A stretch of 64,000 nt of DNA from NCBI GenBank assembly GCA_025201345.1, contig JAIXMG010000002.1, positions 1 through 64,000 on the forward strand, in the 5' to 3' direction. Position 1 is the first letter of the stretch. Each line of letters begins with the position of its first letter. The stretch comes from Thamnidium elegans. Lineage: Eukaryota; Mucoromycota; Mucoromycetes; Mucorales; Mucoraceae. A program made the translations under genes and the position numbers. The notes beneath the pieces were generated by a model. The model was given only the letters and a program-made list of their open reading frames with translations, was not told where the DNA came from and did no database searches. Positions 10,235 through 20,965 of the stretch are shown one piece after another.

Positions 10235-13200
10235 TGTCTTGAGGGATGGAACCCCCGTTTTTTTACGTTATAGCGCATACAAGAATCGCATGTACGAACA
10301 AACTTAATGCAATCACCAATGAGATTAACCCAATGAATACCTTCCTTGTGGAGTCTTTTTACCATTTGTTCCGCACCATAATGGCCAATATTAGTATGAG
10401 CATCCTTCAATAATTGATCTTTATCGTTGTCAGGAGGAATGACATAGTCAGGACATATAGTTTGCGCACTTTGTATATAAAAAATATTCCTTGATAAGGA
10501 AGTGGTATAGCAATTGTTATTTTCACTTGAATTAACAGGCATAGCATGAATCAAGTTGATATGTTTTGTTTGGTCCTGTTGTTCATTAGTAAACAAAGTA
10601 CCGTCAACAGCAATAAGGTTAGAATTAATCTTTTTTTTAATGTTTATATAATTTGAAGTAGCATGATTCTTTCTAGGGGAAGAAATGTGCTGTTTTTGTT
10701 TGAATTTATCATATTTAATGGTTTCCGAATCAGTTGGAGGATACAATCTTGATAATGCATCAGGAAGAATGTTATCCATACCTTTAATGTGTACTACAGT
10801 AAAAGTATAATCAAGTAAAATGTCTAACCATTTAATGATCATACGATTAGCTGATTTTTGACTAAATACATAACAAAGGGCTTTATGATCTGTGTATAGA
10901 GTAAATTGAGTACCCCAAACAAATTTATGAAATTGTTTTAAAGCATAGATTACTCCGTTTAATTCTCTCATCGAAGTAGAATATAAACGCTCATGCTTAT
11001 TAAACGATCTAGACATGAAACCAATATATTTGACTACAGATGTTTTTTCATTATTATGATCAATAGAATCAAATACTTGATAAAGTACACAACCAGTAGC
11101 AAAATCGCTAGAATCAGTTGCGATGCAATATGGGTGCGAGTGTTCTGGTTGTGATAATACTACATCTGACAGCATAACCTTTTTTATGGCGTCAAAATGT
11201 AATTGATGTTTTTTGGTCCAAATGAAGGGGCCATTTATTTTAATATCATGTGAACGTAAGGCATCTAGAGGAGCCATTAAAGCAGCTGCGTTTGGCAAGT
11301 GCATACGGAAGAAATTGACAAAGCCCAATATAGATTGTGCTTGTTTTTGTGTTTTAGGAGGAGGCATTTCATTAAAATTGGTAAGTTTACGCTTATCTAT
11401 TCTTTTTCCTGCAGCAGATATAGAATACCCTAAAAGATATACAGCCGACTTTGCAAAATGTGATTTCTCGAAATTAATTCTTAGATTATTTTTTGTAAGT
11501 ATTTCGAGCACGTTTTTTACGTGGTAATAATGGGCATGCATTGATCTACTGGCTATACAAATATCATCCACGAAGCAAGTAACATAAGGTAAATCTTTAA
11601 ACAATGTTAACATCACTCTGCTAAACAATTGACTGATCACAGAAATGCCAAATGGCGAGCCTCGATACATATATTGCAAATTATTAGGAGCAGTAAATGT
11701 TGTTTTTATCTGATCCGCTTCATTGACAGGGAATTGATTAAATGCCGATTTCAAATCAATTGTAGAAAATACGACACAACCAGTCATAGAATTAAATATA
11801 TCGCTAATTAATGGTAAGCTGTGAGAATTCTTTGATGATTCATCAAGTGCTTCATTAAGTTTCCTTGGATCGAGAAGAAGGCGAATATTCTTTTTATCTT
11901 TGCAGATAGCACCATTCACGTGATCTTTTTTGAATGTTACAGTCATAGGTAAATTCCAACCGGAAGGCTTAGCAGGAACAATTATTTTATCTTTTTCCCA
12001 ACTTTCAATTATTTCCATTACTTGATCCTTTAATGCATAAGGGATTGGGTATTGTCGGATATTAGCAATAAAACCAGGAGGGGTTGGTAAATGTAATACA
12101 GCATCCTTTATAGTGCATAAAGATGTCTTGTCTAATTTTTTATTTTTGTCAATATACACTTTAATAGCATTTTCAAAGGCATATTGTTCTTGTTCAGTAC
12201 CGAAATTAGTGACATTTGGAATATAGGCATCATCGTTTTTCGAATTATCAACAACTTCTTTTTGAAGGTTTTTATGTTTAACAGCAACGTTAGACAAATA
12301 AATTTTTAGTTTGGGTAATAAATCTACACCAATTAAAATTTTTTCATTATCGGAATCAATAATATTGTCATCAATAATATCGAATTTATGTTCAATTATT
12401 TTGTTTACATTATCATATTCGACGAGTAAAGGATCAATTGTTTGTAGACGAGGAACTTTACTACCATTAGCCATGATTAGACTACCAGGAATAGAATGGA
12501 ATGATATATTATTTTTCTGGGCATATTTTTTACTTATCAAACTAACACTAGCACCAGTATCAATAATACCATAGCTAAGAATACTATTAATAATGATAGG
12601 TGTTGCAGGGGATAACGAGGTTCCTTCTATATTACATGGATTATCATTATCACCAACATTGTTATTTCTTACAGCAAAAATGTTCTTCTCTAGAAGATGA
12701 TTCTTATTGTTGTTTAAGGAATTATCATCATTGGAGCTCTTATAGTATGGTTGAATATATTTATTAAAAAAATCATCATAATCGTTGTCTGATGTATCAG
12801 TATCAGAGTCAGAGATAGCAGAAAGTTTTTTATCGTAGGTGGCAGGAGCAACCGAAAGATTTGATACATCAGTTCCTTTGGTGAAGTTACTAAGGTTAAC
12901 AGAATGATCAATCTTGTTAATATTTGCATTATTGTAGTTATGACTATTATTTTTATTATTTTTATTATCAATGTAATTACTTACAGGAGGGGAAGGCAAT
13001 TTGTAACCCTTTCTTTTAAAGACTGCAATTTTAACCTCACAGTTATACGAATGACTTGGATCATCGCGGTAATTTGCAGTTCTGCAATAGGTACAAATGC
13101 CTTGTGCTCTCAACGTGGCGAAATTGACGTGTTTCGATGCAGCGGAAGACGTAGGTCCAGAGGCAACAAAAGGGGCATCGTTTTTTAAAGTGTCGAAAGG

Positions 13201-14385
13201 AACTTCTTCAACCTTTTCAATCATTCTTCTTTTTTTGTTGTTAACTTTATGGATCCTAGAGGATCCTAAAGTTTCTTCAATAACAGCAATATGTCCAATA
13301 ATTATTTTTTCGAACATAGCCCAACTAGCAGGAGCATGGTGCATCTTTACATTATCAAAATCAGACGGGTTGGTTTTGCGAAAGTTACTTGAAATTATTT
13401 GGTTGATTTTTCCTTGCACTTTTGAAGGAAAACAATTAACAAACAAATAAAATAACATCACATGATTTTCAATATTTATTTTAGCTCTGAGAATTAACAT
13501 TCGGTATCTCTCCAAACATAAAATAAAAGATTCCTTTTCCTCAAGAGAAAAATTGATCAAACTAATAGCTAACGAATTAACGCTGGCTTGAGAGGCCATG
13601 TCAAAACGTTGTTGTAAAATAGTCTTAGCATCAGACCAAGAAATTGCAGACGAATTTTTTAAATTTACACTAAACCAACCATGGTGATTAGTAGAGCCTT
13701 CGAAAGCAATCTCAAGGTAATAAAACCAAGATTTACTAATATTAAGGTTATATGTAACAAACAATCTTTCAAATTTCAAAAAGAAAGTTGTTAAGGTTAT
13801 TTCCTTATCATTTTTATCTTTTTCTTCGATATTCCAACAATCGAGTAAAGGGTTCACATTAAAGGCAGGTACGTCTTTAATGGGAATTCCGCGATTGCTA
13901 GAACCCATCAAAGTCAAATCGTTGCTAGGTAGCATACTATCAATAGGTTTTACCAAGGCAGTAATTTGACTTTTGATCAATTTAGCGTGCTCATTGACCA
14001 ACTTGGTGTTATTCTCAATAGTAATAAATCTCTCATTATTAGTATCAAAAATACCCTCAGAAAACAATTTAATTTTTTGCTCATTGAGATTAGCAATAAT
14101 TATCATTATACTTTCATATTGATTATTAAGCTGTTCTAAAGCAGTTTTATTCTCAATAGATTTCTTATTAGAAATTTTATTGGCATTGTTGTTAACACTT
14201 TCGTAAGCAACAAATGATTCTTCCATTTCCGAATCTTCTGTAGTAACAGAGGATTCATCCGTGGCAGAATTTTTAGCAATAGAATTGTTATTATCCAATC
14301 CCATGTTGGTTAAACCATCAAGCACTTTCGTGACAGAATTACTATCATGAGGACTGTTAGAAATAGTAGCCGAAGAAGGATTCAT
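10235..14385 (-). CDS. Gypsy element 1 Gag-Pol: Gag, protease, RT, RNase H, integrase zinc finger
   Basis: The main part of a single Gag-Pol frame. Gag occupies about residues 1-480 and has a CxxC...H...C knuckle (CTYCRTANY...SHSYNC). The aspartic protease motif IIDTGAS is near residue 608. Reverse transcriptase has CFVDDICIA near residue 940. RNase H has ATDSSD near 1088 and LYTDHKAL near 1164. The integrase HHCC finger (TNIGHYG...CDSCMRYN) follows. The frame is cut by the Tc1-like element after GFHPSRH; the last ~15 residues of the open frame come from that element's TIR. The start ATG is only 9 nt from the 5' LTR, overlapping the expected primer-binding region. Confidence 0.93.
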
Positions 14386-14394
14386 CTTAAAAAA

Positions 14395-14661
14395 TGAGAT
14401 ATTTGGTATCGAATTATGAAATCAAAAGAGACAGCAGAAAATAAGATGAAACTTCTTTTGGATCTTTATTAATTAAAAAATGACTTCTAAAAAACAAGAG
14501 AGGGAACAAAAGGTTGCCTCGTAAAATATCCTTTTTATAGTAAGAATAATTTAGGTTTAAGAACCAGGGTAGTAAGCGATACCTAACTGAGGTTGTTGTG
14601 TAACCACCTCAGATATATTTGGAGTGATAACTTGCGTTAGTTTTTATGGTTAAATACCACA
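14395..14661 (-). repeat. Gypsy element 1, 5' LTR
   Basis: 267 bp, matching 4827-5093. On the element strand the sequence right after the LTR is TTTTTTAAGATG; the same TTTTTTAAGAT follows the 5' LTR of element 2 and may be the primer-binding site. It does not look like the usual initiator-tRNA complement. Confidence 0.95.
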
Positions 14662-14722
14662 TCTATTACGTTAAAAATATTAGTATTGCTGAATATATTG
14701 TATTTCTACAAAACGATCTTAC

Positions 14723-14952
14723 ACTTTTTCTACAATAGAAAGTATAGCATATCTATCACCTCTTCGCTCATTATTCTTGCATAACTTAGCCTTTTCGATT
14801 TGTATATAATATAAGGCCTCGTTCATATCTTTACTTTTAGAAATTTTTTCAAACACTTCCGAAATAATGTCCTTTGGGACTTTGATTATATTGTCGTCAT
14901 CGTTAATTAGTTGATGAAGTGGATGGTTTAATTCTTTGTCATACATTTCTAC
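14723..14952 (-). pseudogene. GE/DL/ExK-family protein, 5' part of the gene split by gypsy element 1
   Basis: An exon coding for MYDKELNHPLHQL..., FEKISKSKDMNEALYY and ERRGDRYAILSIVEK, ending at a GTAAGA donor. It corresponds to the region before FYRRF in the 3' part at 3915-4822 and aligns with residues upstream of the same motif in the copies at 28305-30249 and 35327-35804 (pattern F..L.KF...  Y...E....K...D.Y.LL..I). Its upstream side stops at the LTR of gypsy element 2 at 14953. The real start codon and earlier exons are missing from the window. Confidence 0.65.
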
Positions 14953-15302
14953 TGTGGAGAAATACTTTGATTTAACACAGAAAAATTAATAAAAACAGGT
15001 GAATAAGATTAAATGTCTAATAACGTTTATTTCTTATTTTAATTGCCAAAATCAATCCTCGTAAAAGGGATTGCTAACTATGATTTCTTATTTATAGTCT
15101 TTTGCAATAGTGGTCACACTATTGTGATTGATCGTTACACGTAGATTTGATCTAGTGATTTTTATAGCCTGAGGATCTTGATTTCTAGATCCTGCGCTTT
15201 TTTTATATATAAGGTTCATTTTGATACCTAAGGTTTGTTATGCTTTATAATCGATGGTTCATCGATTATTATATATTTTATTTTATGTGTGATTTTACCA
15301 CA
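14953..15302 (-). repeat. Gypsy element 2, 3' LTR
   Basis: 350 bp, nearly identical to 23721-24070 with a few substitutions (for example CCTCG against CCCGG in the middle). Confidence 0.95.
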
Positions 15303-15461
15303 TGCTCCCCCACCAACGTCAGCGTAGCGCGTGATTGTTAAGGGTTTTTTTTTTTTTTTTTTTTTTTTAGGGATGTTTGCATCACGTGTACTGAAAAAAA
15401 TGTACTCTTTTTTTTTTTTTTTTTTTTTTTAGCAGTTGCTCTGTGCTCCTTTTTTTTTTTT
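15303..15461. other. Polypurine tract and three poly-T blocks, element 2 3' region
   Basis: Non-coding sequence between the Pol stop codon and the 3' LTR. It holds the polypurine tract (on the element strand) and three long homopolymer blocks near 15344-15369, 15411-15431 and 15451-15462. Poly-Lys frames through them are not genes. Confidence 0.7.
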
Positions 15462-18057
15462 TTACTTTCTTTTACTACGTAAATTACGTGTATGACTTTG
15501 ACTATAACCTGGTGCAGGTTGCTTTCTTTTGTTCCCATTAGGTTTTGTGCTAGTGTCGACCGTTTTTGTCATTGACTTGCTAACCTTCTTGTTTTGTTTA
15601 GAAACGTAATCGCTAACCAGTTTAGCTTTACGTTCTTCCTCAAGTTTCTTGAGTTCGTTAACTTTTACCCAATATTTTCGAATGGTTTCAGGATCAGTGA
15701 ACGCATCAGCTTTGAGCCATGAGTTGTCTCTTTCTCTGTAACCTACCCAACTTACCAAGTATTCTCTGTCAGTGACGGAACCTCGGTGATCACGAATTTC
15801 TTTTACTTCGTATATTTCATCTTCGATCGCTTTTTCGTCAATAGTTACCACCTTTAATTCAGAAGGGACGTAATCTCTATGTAACATTTCATTCATTTCA
15901 TCTTTCAACACATATGTTCCATATTTGGTTTTAGTGACAACGTGAAATGGTCCATCATATAGAGGAGACAGTTTGGTAGTTCGAGAGGTTAATCGAATCA
16001 TTACAGTTGTACCAATAGGGATGTCTACTAAGTAGTTTTTTTTATCAAATTGTTTTCTTTGTATCTCCATTAATTTATTTGTTCTTTCATGTATAGCCGG
16101 GAAGACGATGTCAGCCATGTAATCGGCTTTTTTTATCAAGTCTTCTACCGTTACCACTTTCTTTGGAAGAGTAGCTTTAACTGCTGGATCGGTGCAATCC
16201 TGGATTTTAGGGAATCTTCGCGCAAACATGAGTGAGAAAGGACTTGATCCTGTTCTGTTACGTATCTTTAAATTACACGCCAATTGGGCAGCAGGTAGAA
16301 TCATGTCCCACTTACTGGTATCATTACCACACATCTTTCTTACTGTGTTTACAATAATTTTTACGGCATTTTCTCCACTGCCATTAGATTGAGGATAGCC
16401 AGCAGTGGAGAACCTATGTGGGATTCCCAGGACGTTTGTAATAGAGTTCATGAGCGTATTTTTATATTCGGCGCCATTATCGCTAACCAAACATGTGGAT
16501 GGAAAGGCATAGTCACCGAAGATTTGACACAGCGTGTTGGCTATCGTATCACTTTGCTTATTTGGCAAAGCCCGAGCAATTATATATCTGGTACAGATAT
16601 CTACAACTATCAATATATACATGTTGTTTCGCAATGTCAGACTGAATGGTCCAGCCATATCTGTTGCAATATGTGCGAAAGGTTCTGCCGACACAATGGA
16701 TTTTAACCCATGGAAACCCCGACGTACCACATTATGTCGAGCACAATGTATACAGCTAGAAACAATTTGTTGAGCTTCTGCAAAGATCCCTGTCCAATGT
16801 AACCCATCAGCATGTAACCTTTGCACAATACTTTCAGACCCGAAATGGCCAAGGGTATGCACATCGTTTAACAAAGCATGTCTAGACTCGATAGGAGGTG
16901 CTATATAGTCGGTTATGGTATCCTTGAATTTTGGAGAGTTTAATTTTATCGCTAATATATTCAGATTTTTATCTATGCTACGAATATTGCGTTTGTAGAT
17001 AAATTTATCCGTCGTTATGACTTTATCAGTTTTTTTAAAACTTTCGACAGGATTTTTTTTTCTCCTTTCTAATATAATTCTGTTTAATTGTTTTATCTTT
17101 TTATCATCTTCTTCTACTTCTTCTTCATAGTTTACTTCGGGATACAGTCTACTTAATAGATCTGGTAAAACATTGTTGATACCCTTTATATAAGTAACCG
17201 AGAATGAGAATTCACTTAATACATCCATGTAGGATTGTATAGTCCGGTTCGGAATGTGAGTTGTATAATAAAAAGTGATTGCTTTATGATCCGTCCATAC
17301 TTCTATATCCTGATGACCTAACAACAAGGATCGAAATCTTTGGAATCCATAATAGATGGCAAATAGCTCTCTTCTATTTACAGACCAATTTTGAGCAGAG
17401 GAAGGTAGTGAAGTACTAGCCATAGCTATAATAATCGTTCTACCATTGTTATCTCTCTGTGTCAAAACTGCTGATGCGGCATATTGTGAAGCATCCGTTT
17501 CCAAATACATCTTTTTTTGCATATCTGGTGTGTGCAACACTGCCTTTGACATCAATATTTGTTTTATATTGTTCAAGCGATCAGTGTGAAATGAGGTCCA
17601 TTTATTTAGAACATCTTTATCATTTCTTAAGGCATCCAAAGGCGCAGCGATGTCCGATATTTTTGGAACATAATTTCGTAGGTAGGATACTACTCCCATA
17701 ATTTTCCTTACTTGTTCAGCTGACTTTGGTATAGGCCATTCATTTATATTAGAAAGTCTTCTTTGATCTATTTTTGTAATACCAGGTCCTACAACGAACC
17801 CTAGCATATAGATACTTGATTTAAAGAAGGTACATTTGGCAAAATTAATTTTTAAATTTGCGGCAGTGAGTTTCTCAATTGCTCTTGTTACTATTTCAGC
17901 GTGATTTTCAACATCTGAAAATATACAACAGTCGTCGACATATGTTGTAATTTGGGCTTCACCATTGAAAATGATATTCATAACTCTGCAGAATTGACTA
18001 GTGACAAATTTAAGCCCAAAACAGGTACCAACCCACTTATAGGTCTTATCATCAAAA
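15462..18057 (-). CDS. Gypsy element 2 Pol, RT C-terminus to chromodomain
   Basis: This segment continues from the Merlin B insertion. It contains the RT active site TTYVDDCCIF, RNase H (LETDASQYAAS, VWTDHKAITF), the integrase HHCC finger (HTLGHFG...CIHCARHN), and the core motifs TDMAGPFS, LVSDNGAEYK and GYPQSNGSGEN. A GPF-type module (SPLYDGPFHVV), a complete chromodomain (YEVKEIRDHRG, EYLVSWVGYRERDNSW, IRKYW) and a basic tail follow. The ATG at 17981 is internal. The frame is undamaged over its whole length. Confidence 0.93.
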
Positions 18058-18065
18058 GTAAAAGA

Positions 18066-19180
18066 GGGTCATTATGTATTAAGGTCTCACATATTTTCTA
18101 TAACGTGTTTTTCTAATAAATTTATAAAATTGTCAATAGATGATTTTTTTATGCTATTAAATGTGTATAGTGGAAATACATAATTACTATTATATATTCT
18201 ATCACTGGAACATATTTTAAAACTAATTTCTAAGTTTTTCATAAACCTTGATTTATTTTTATCATAAATTTCATAAATATTATTAATATAGTCTTCCTTA
18301 ATTTCTTTTTTCATGTGTTTTATATATATATCATTAAATAATTTTAATGTATTTCTATTATTTAATTTTATATCTTCAATTAAATGATCTTTTTCATTCT
18401 TAGTTATATTAATATAGTTCTTATTTAGTTTATTTATTACTTTTATATTTTCTTCATTCTCATTTAATTTATTATAATTTTTTCTATTTTTACTTGTTTT
18501 AGATGAGTTTTCATTATAGAATTCTTCTTCCATTTCAATATCACTTAAAGTATGTGACTCTTCGCACAGTTCATCTACCTCTTCATCTAATTTATTTTTA
18601 CATATATTACATATTTCATTATACTCATCTTCGTCATAATTTTCACAATCTTCATTTTTACATATATCAGGACAAATACATCCATTTTCATTAATTTCAA
18701 ATCCACAATCTTCGCATATATCAATTTCTTTACCATCATCTATATCAATTTCTTTAATATCATCTATATCTAATTCTAATGTATTTATATTATTTAGTCT
18801 CTCTTCTAAATGTTTGTTTATTTTATCGTCAATATTATTATTTATTTTTTCTTTATTTAATGATTTGTAATAAGTATTTTCTTCTTTTAATTTATTAATT
18901 CTTTTTTCTAATTTCATAACTTTAGTTACTAAATAAATATACTTTTGTTTTTTAATTTTAATGTACAAAGAGTTATAAGAAGGCATTGTTTAATTTTTAT
19001 TTATATCTAAATTCAATTTTTGATCTTTTAAAAAGATTTTCCAAATATTATATTTATTCTTTTTTCTCTATTGATGTAATTTAATATATATATTTTATTT
19101 ATAATATGTTTTTCAATTTTACAAGAAATTAAATTAGTCGGAGCTTAAATATAATCTGAGACCTATATGCAGATACATCC
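18066..19180 (-). mobile_element. Merlin-type element copy B: transposase deleted, ORF-B kept
   Basis: An 1115-bp element with an exact 8-bp duplication GTAAAAGA (18058-18065 and 19181-19188), inserted in the RT region of gypsy element 2. The ends are imperfect inverted repeats (GGGTCATTATG...AGGTCTCA on the left; GGATGTATCTG...AGGTCTCA reading in from the right). It carries a full ORF-B. Of the transposase only a ~70-bp piece of the 3' end remains near 19015-19075, matching the NIWK.FLKD terminus of copy A. Eight-bp duplications fit Merlin/IS1595 elements. Confidence 0.93.
18087..18986 (-). CDS. Merlin accessory protein ORF-B, copy B (299 aa)
   Basis: Function unknown. It starts MPSYNSLYIKIKKQKYIYL, then a Lys/Glu coiled coil (residues ~15-50) and an acidic section with DI.EIDIDDGKEIDI repeats. 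A Cys-rich stretch near residues 93-140 (CEDCGFE, CICPDICKNEDCEN, CNICKNK) looks like paired zinc ribbons and is absent from copy C. The conserved C-terminal ~85 residues (NRNTLKLFNDIYIKHM..., IYDKNKSRFMKNLEISFKIC, PLYTFNSIKK) are shared with copy C and are probably the folded domain. The frame is intact in an element that lacks its transposase. Confidence 0.7.
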   Translation of the reverse strand: MPSYNSLYIKIKKQKYIYLVTKVMKLEKRINKLKEENTYYKSLNKEKINNNIDDKINKHLEERLNNINTLELDIDDIKEIDIDDGKEIDICEDCGFEINENGCICPDICKNEDCENYDEDEYNEICNICKNKLDEEVDELCEESHTLSDIEMEEEFYNENSSKTSKNRKNYNKLNENEENIKVINKLNKNYINITKNEKDHLIEDIKLNNRNTLKLFNDIYIKHMKKEIKEDYINNIYEIYDKNKSRFMKNLEISFKICSSDRIYNSNYVFPLYTFNSIKKSSIDNFINLLEKHVIENM

Positions 19181-19795
19181 GTAAAAGATAATACTTCTTG
19201 GCTGGCTTCATCTACTTTGAAACTGTTGTAGGCTGATTTTAAATCAAGTCTACTAAACACTTTTCCAGTGGAAACCTTATCAAAAATATCTTGGATATTT
19301 GGGACCGTGAAGTTCTCTACCAATGAATCGTCTATGTTTAAATTTTGGCGACGTAAGTCGAGACAAATTCTAGTGGCAGTGATTTGATTATTTTCATCTT
19401 TTTTTCCGATTGCCAATAAAGGGGAATTGTACTTATTACTTGGTTTACTTTCTACCACGACTCCAGACTCCAACCAACTTTTAAGTTGTTTTTTTATTTC
19501 GGGTCGAGCATGGTAAGGTAATGCATACTGGCGAACATAACAGTTAGTCGCGTCCTTTTTTATAGGTATTTTCACGATGCTTTCTGGAATGTTACAAAAT
19601 TGTCCCGGTTTGATTTCAGCATTCTTTTTTAATGCCAATTCAATGGTTTTCATAAAATTTTCTCTCTCTTCTTTAGTTCCATAATCAGCATGTTCAGGAT
19701 CATATTTATTTTCAGGATCGTGATTAGCGTTTTCAAACTGAATATCTTCAGACGGTTCGTCATCAGGATACTTATGAGCTACATTGGTAAGACCT
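19181..19795 (-). CDS. Gypsy element 2 Pol, protease-RT linker and RT N-terminus
   Basis: An open segment between the two Merlin insertions. It carries the linker (GTKEERENFMKTIELALKK), the RT entry region (YALPYHARPEIKKQLKSWL), LLAIGKKDENNQI, RICLDLRRQN and FSRLDLKSAYNSFKVDE. The frame joins upstream Gag-protease at GIDILPKLN and downstream RT at SFTFDDKTYKWVG once both Merlin elements are removed. The ATG at 19653 is internal. Confidence 0.92.
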
Positions 19796-19858
19796 ATGTT
19801 TAGGGGTCATTATCATTTTAGGTCTCAGGTTTAACTTTTTTTTTATAGATTTAGATAT

Positions 19859-20683
19859 TCACAATAACTTATTAATAGAATCAATTAATGTGTTTAATGA
19901 TGTTTTTTTAAGTCTATTAAAAGTATACAATGAGAATATATAATCACTATTTATTAATTTTTCATTACTATATATTTGATAGCTTATTTCTATATTTTTT
20001 AAAAATCTCGATTTATTTCTGTCATATATTTTTGAAACATCTGTAATATAATCATCATTTATTTCATTATTAGTATATTTGTAAAATATATTAGCAAATA
20101 TTTCTAATGTATTTCTATTATTAGCTTTTATTTTTTCGTATAGGTTATTATTTTTCTTTAATGTTGTTAAATTATTTTTTAATTTATTTATAATTTTTAT
20201 AACCTCTTTATTATTATCTTTTTCTAAATCTTCAATTAATTCTGGCATATAATCATCAGTTTCCTCAATATCTATTTCATAGTCTTGTTCCATAATATCT
20301 TTATTGCTATTTTTATTTTCTATAGTTTCTATATATTCTGTATTTTTAATTGTTTTTTTCATATAGATGGGTATAGCATCATCTGTTTCAATATTCTCAA
20401 TTAATTCTGGCATATCATCATCTGTATCAATATTCTCAATTAATTCTGGCATATCATCATCTGTATCATCATTATCTAATTCATAGTCTTCTTCCGTAAT
20501 ATCATTTTGAACTTCCTGTGTATTTTCGAAGTTATTTGAAATAGTTCTGTTAAAAGATTTATAGCATAAATTTTCTCGCTTTAATAGTTGTACTTTATTT
20601 TCTAATTTTTTTATTTTTTTTAATAAATGTATATACTTTACCTTTTTTATTCTAACATATAAATTGATATTATACGAAGTCAT
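19859..20683 (-). CDS. Merlin accessory protein ORF-B, copy C (274 aa)
   Basis: Function unknown. The N-terminal coiled coil (NLYVRIKKVKYIHLLKKIKKLENK) aligns with copies A and B. The centre contains acidic tandem units of the form TDDDMPELIENI (three or four degenerate copies, residues ~70-165). The C-terminal ~85 residues (NRNTLEIFANIFYKYT, DRNKSRFLKNIEISYQIY, FSLYTFNRLKKTS) match copy B closely. The pattern is conserved ends around a fast-changing centre: Cys-rich in B, acidic repeats in C. It is co-oriented with and downstream of the transposase. Confidence 0.7.
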   Translation of the reverse strand: MTSYNINLYVRIKKVKYIHLLKKIKKLENKVQLLKRENLCYKSFNRTISNNFENTQEVQNDITEEDYELDNDDTDDDMPELIENIDTDDDMPELIENIETDDAIPIYMKKTIKNTEYIETIENKNSNKDIMEQDYEIDIEETDDYMPELIEDLEKDNNKEVIKIINKLKNNLTTLKKNNNLYEKIKANNRNTLEIFANIFYKYTNNEINDDYITDVSKIYDRNKSRFLKNIEISYQIYSNEKLINSDYIFSLYTFNRLKKTSLNTLIDSINKLL

Positions 20684-20763
20684 ATTATCTTAACTTTTAT
20701 TTATTATTAGAAATTCAATTTTTTTATAAAAATACTTTTAATCTTTTAAGAAATTTTTCCATA

Positions 20764-20965
20764 GAGAAACATTTATGTTACAAATGTTTTTTTGATTTCA
20801 ATGTATATAAAAATAATAATAAAAATAAGTTTCACAATTTTTATTTTATTTTAATAACATTTCATCAAAAATCATAAATACATAAATAAAAAATCAAATA
20901 AAAATTAAAATTTTATTTTCTTTTTATATATATATTTATTAACATTTGAAACATAAATGTTTCTC
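20764..20965. repeat. MITE of the GAGAAAC family (202 bp) in Merlin copy C
   Basis: Termini GAGAAACATTTATGTT and the inverted equivalent form TIRs of about 25 bp, with a 3-bp duplication ATA (20761-20763 and 20966-20968). The interior is AT-rich and non-coding. It lies inside the end of the transposase gene: the coding sequence for the terminal WKNFLK continues on the far side, near 20735-20760. Confidence 0.88.

Larger units (their letters stand above)
4827..14661 (-). mobile_element. Ty3/gypsy chromovirus element 1 (full length, nested insertions)
   Basis: It is bounded by two 267-bp LTRs beginning TGTGG and ending CTCA on the element strand, with a perfect 5-bp target duplication TCTAT at 4822-4826 and 14662-14666. 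A polypurine tract (GGGGGG) abuts the 3' LTR at 5097-5103. It codes for Gag-Pol with a C-terminal chromodomain. Three later insertions interrupt it: a solo LTR in the chromodomain, and a mariner and a Tc1-like element side by side between the integrase zinc finger and catalytic core. The element itself landed at the 3' splice site of an intron in the ExK-family gene. Confidence 0.95.

Noticed and set aside
15338..15538. Lys-rich frame between the Pol stop and the LTR of element 2
   Set aside because: Translation of homopolymer blocks; overlaps the end of Pol in another frame.
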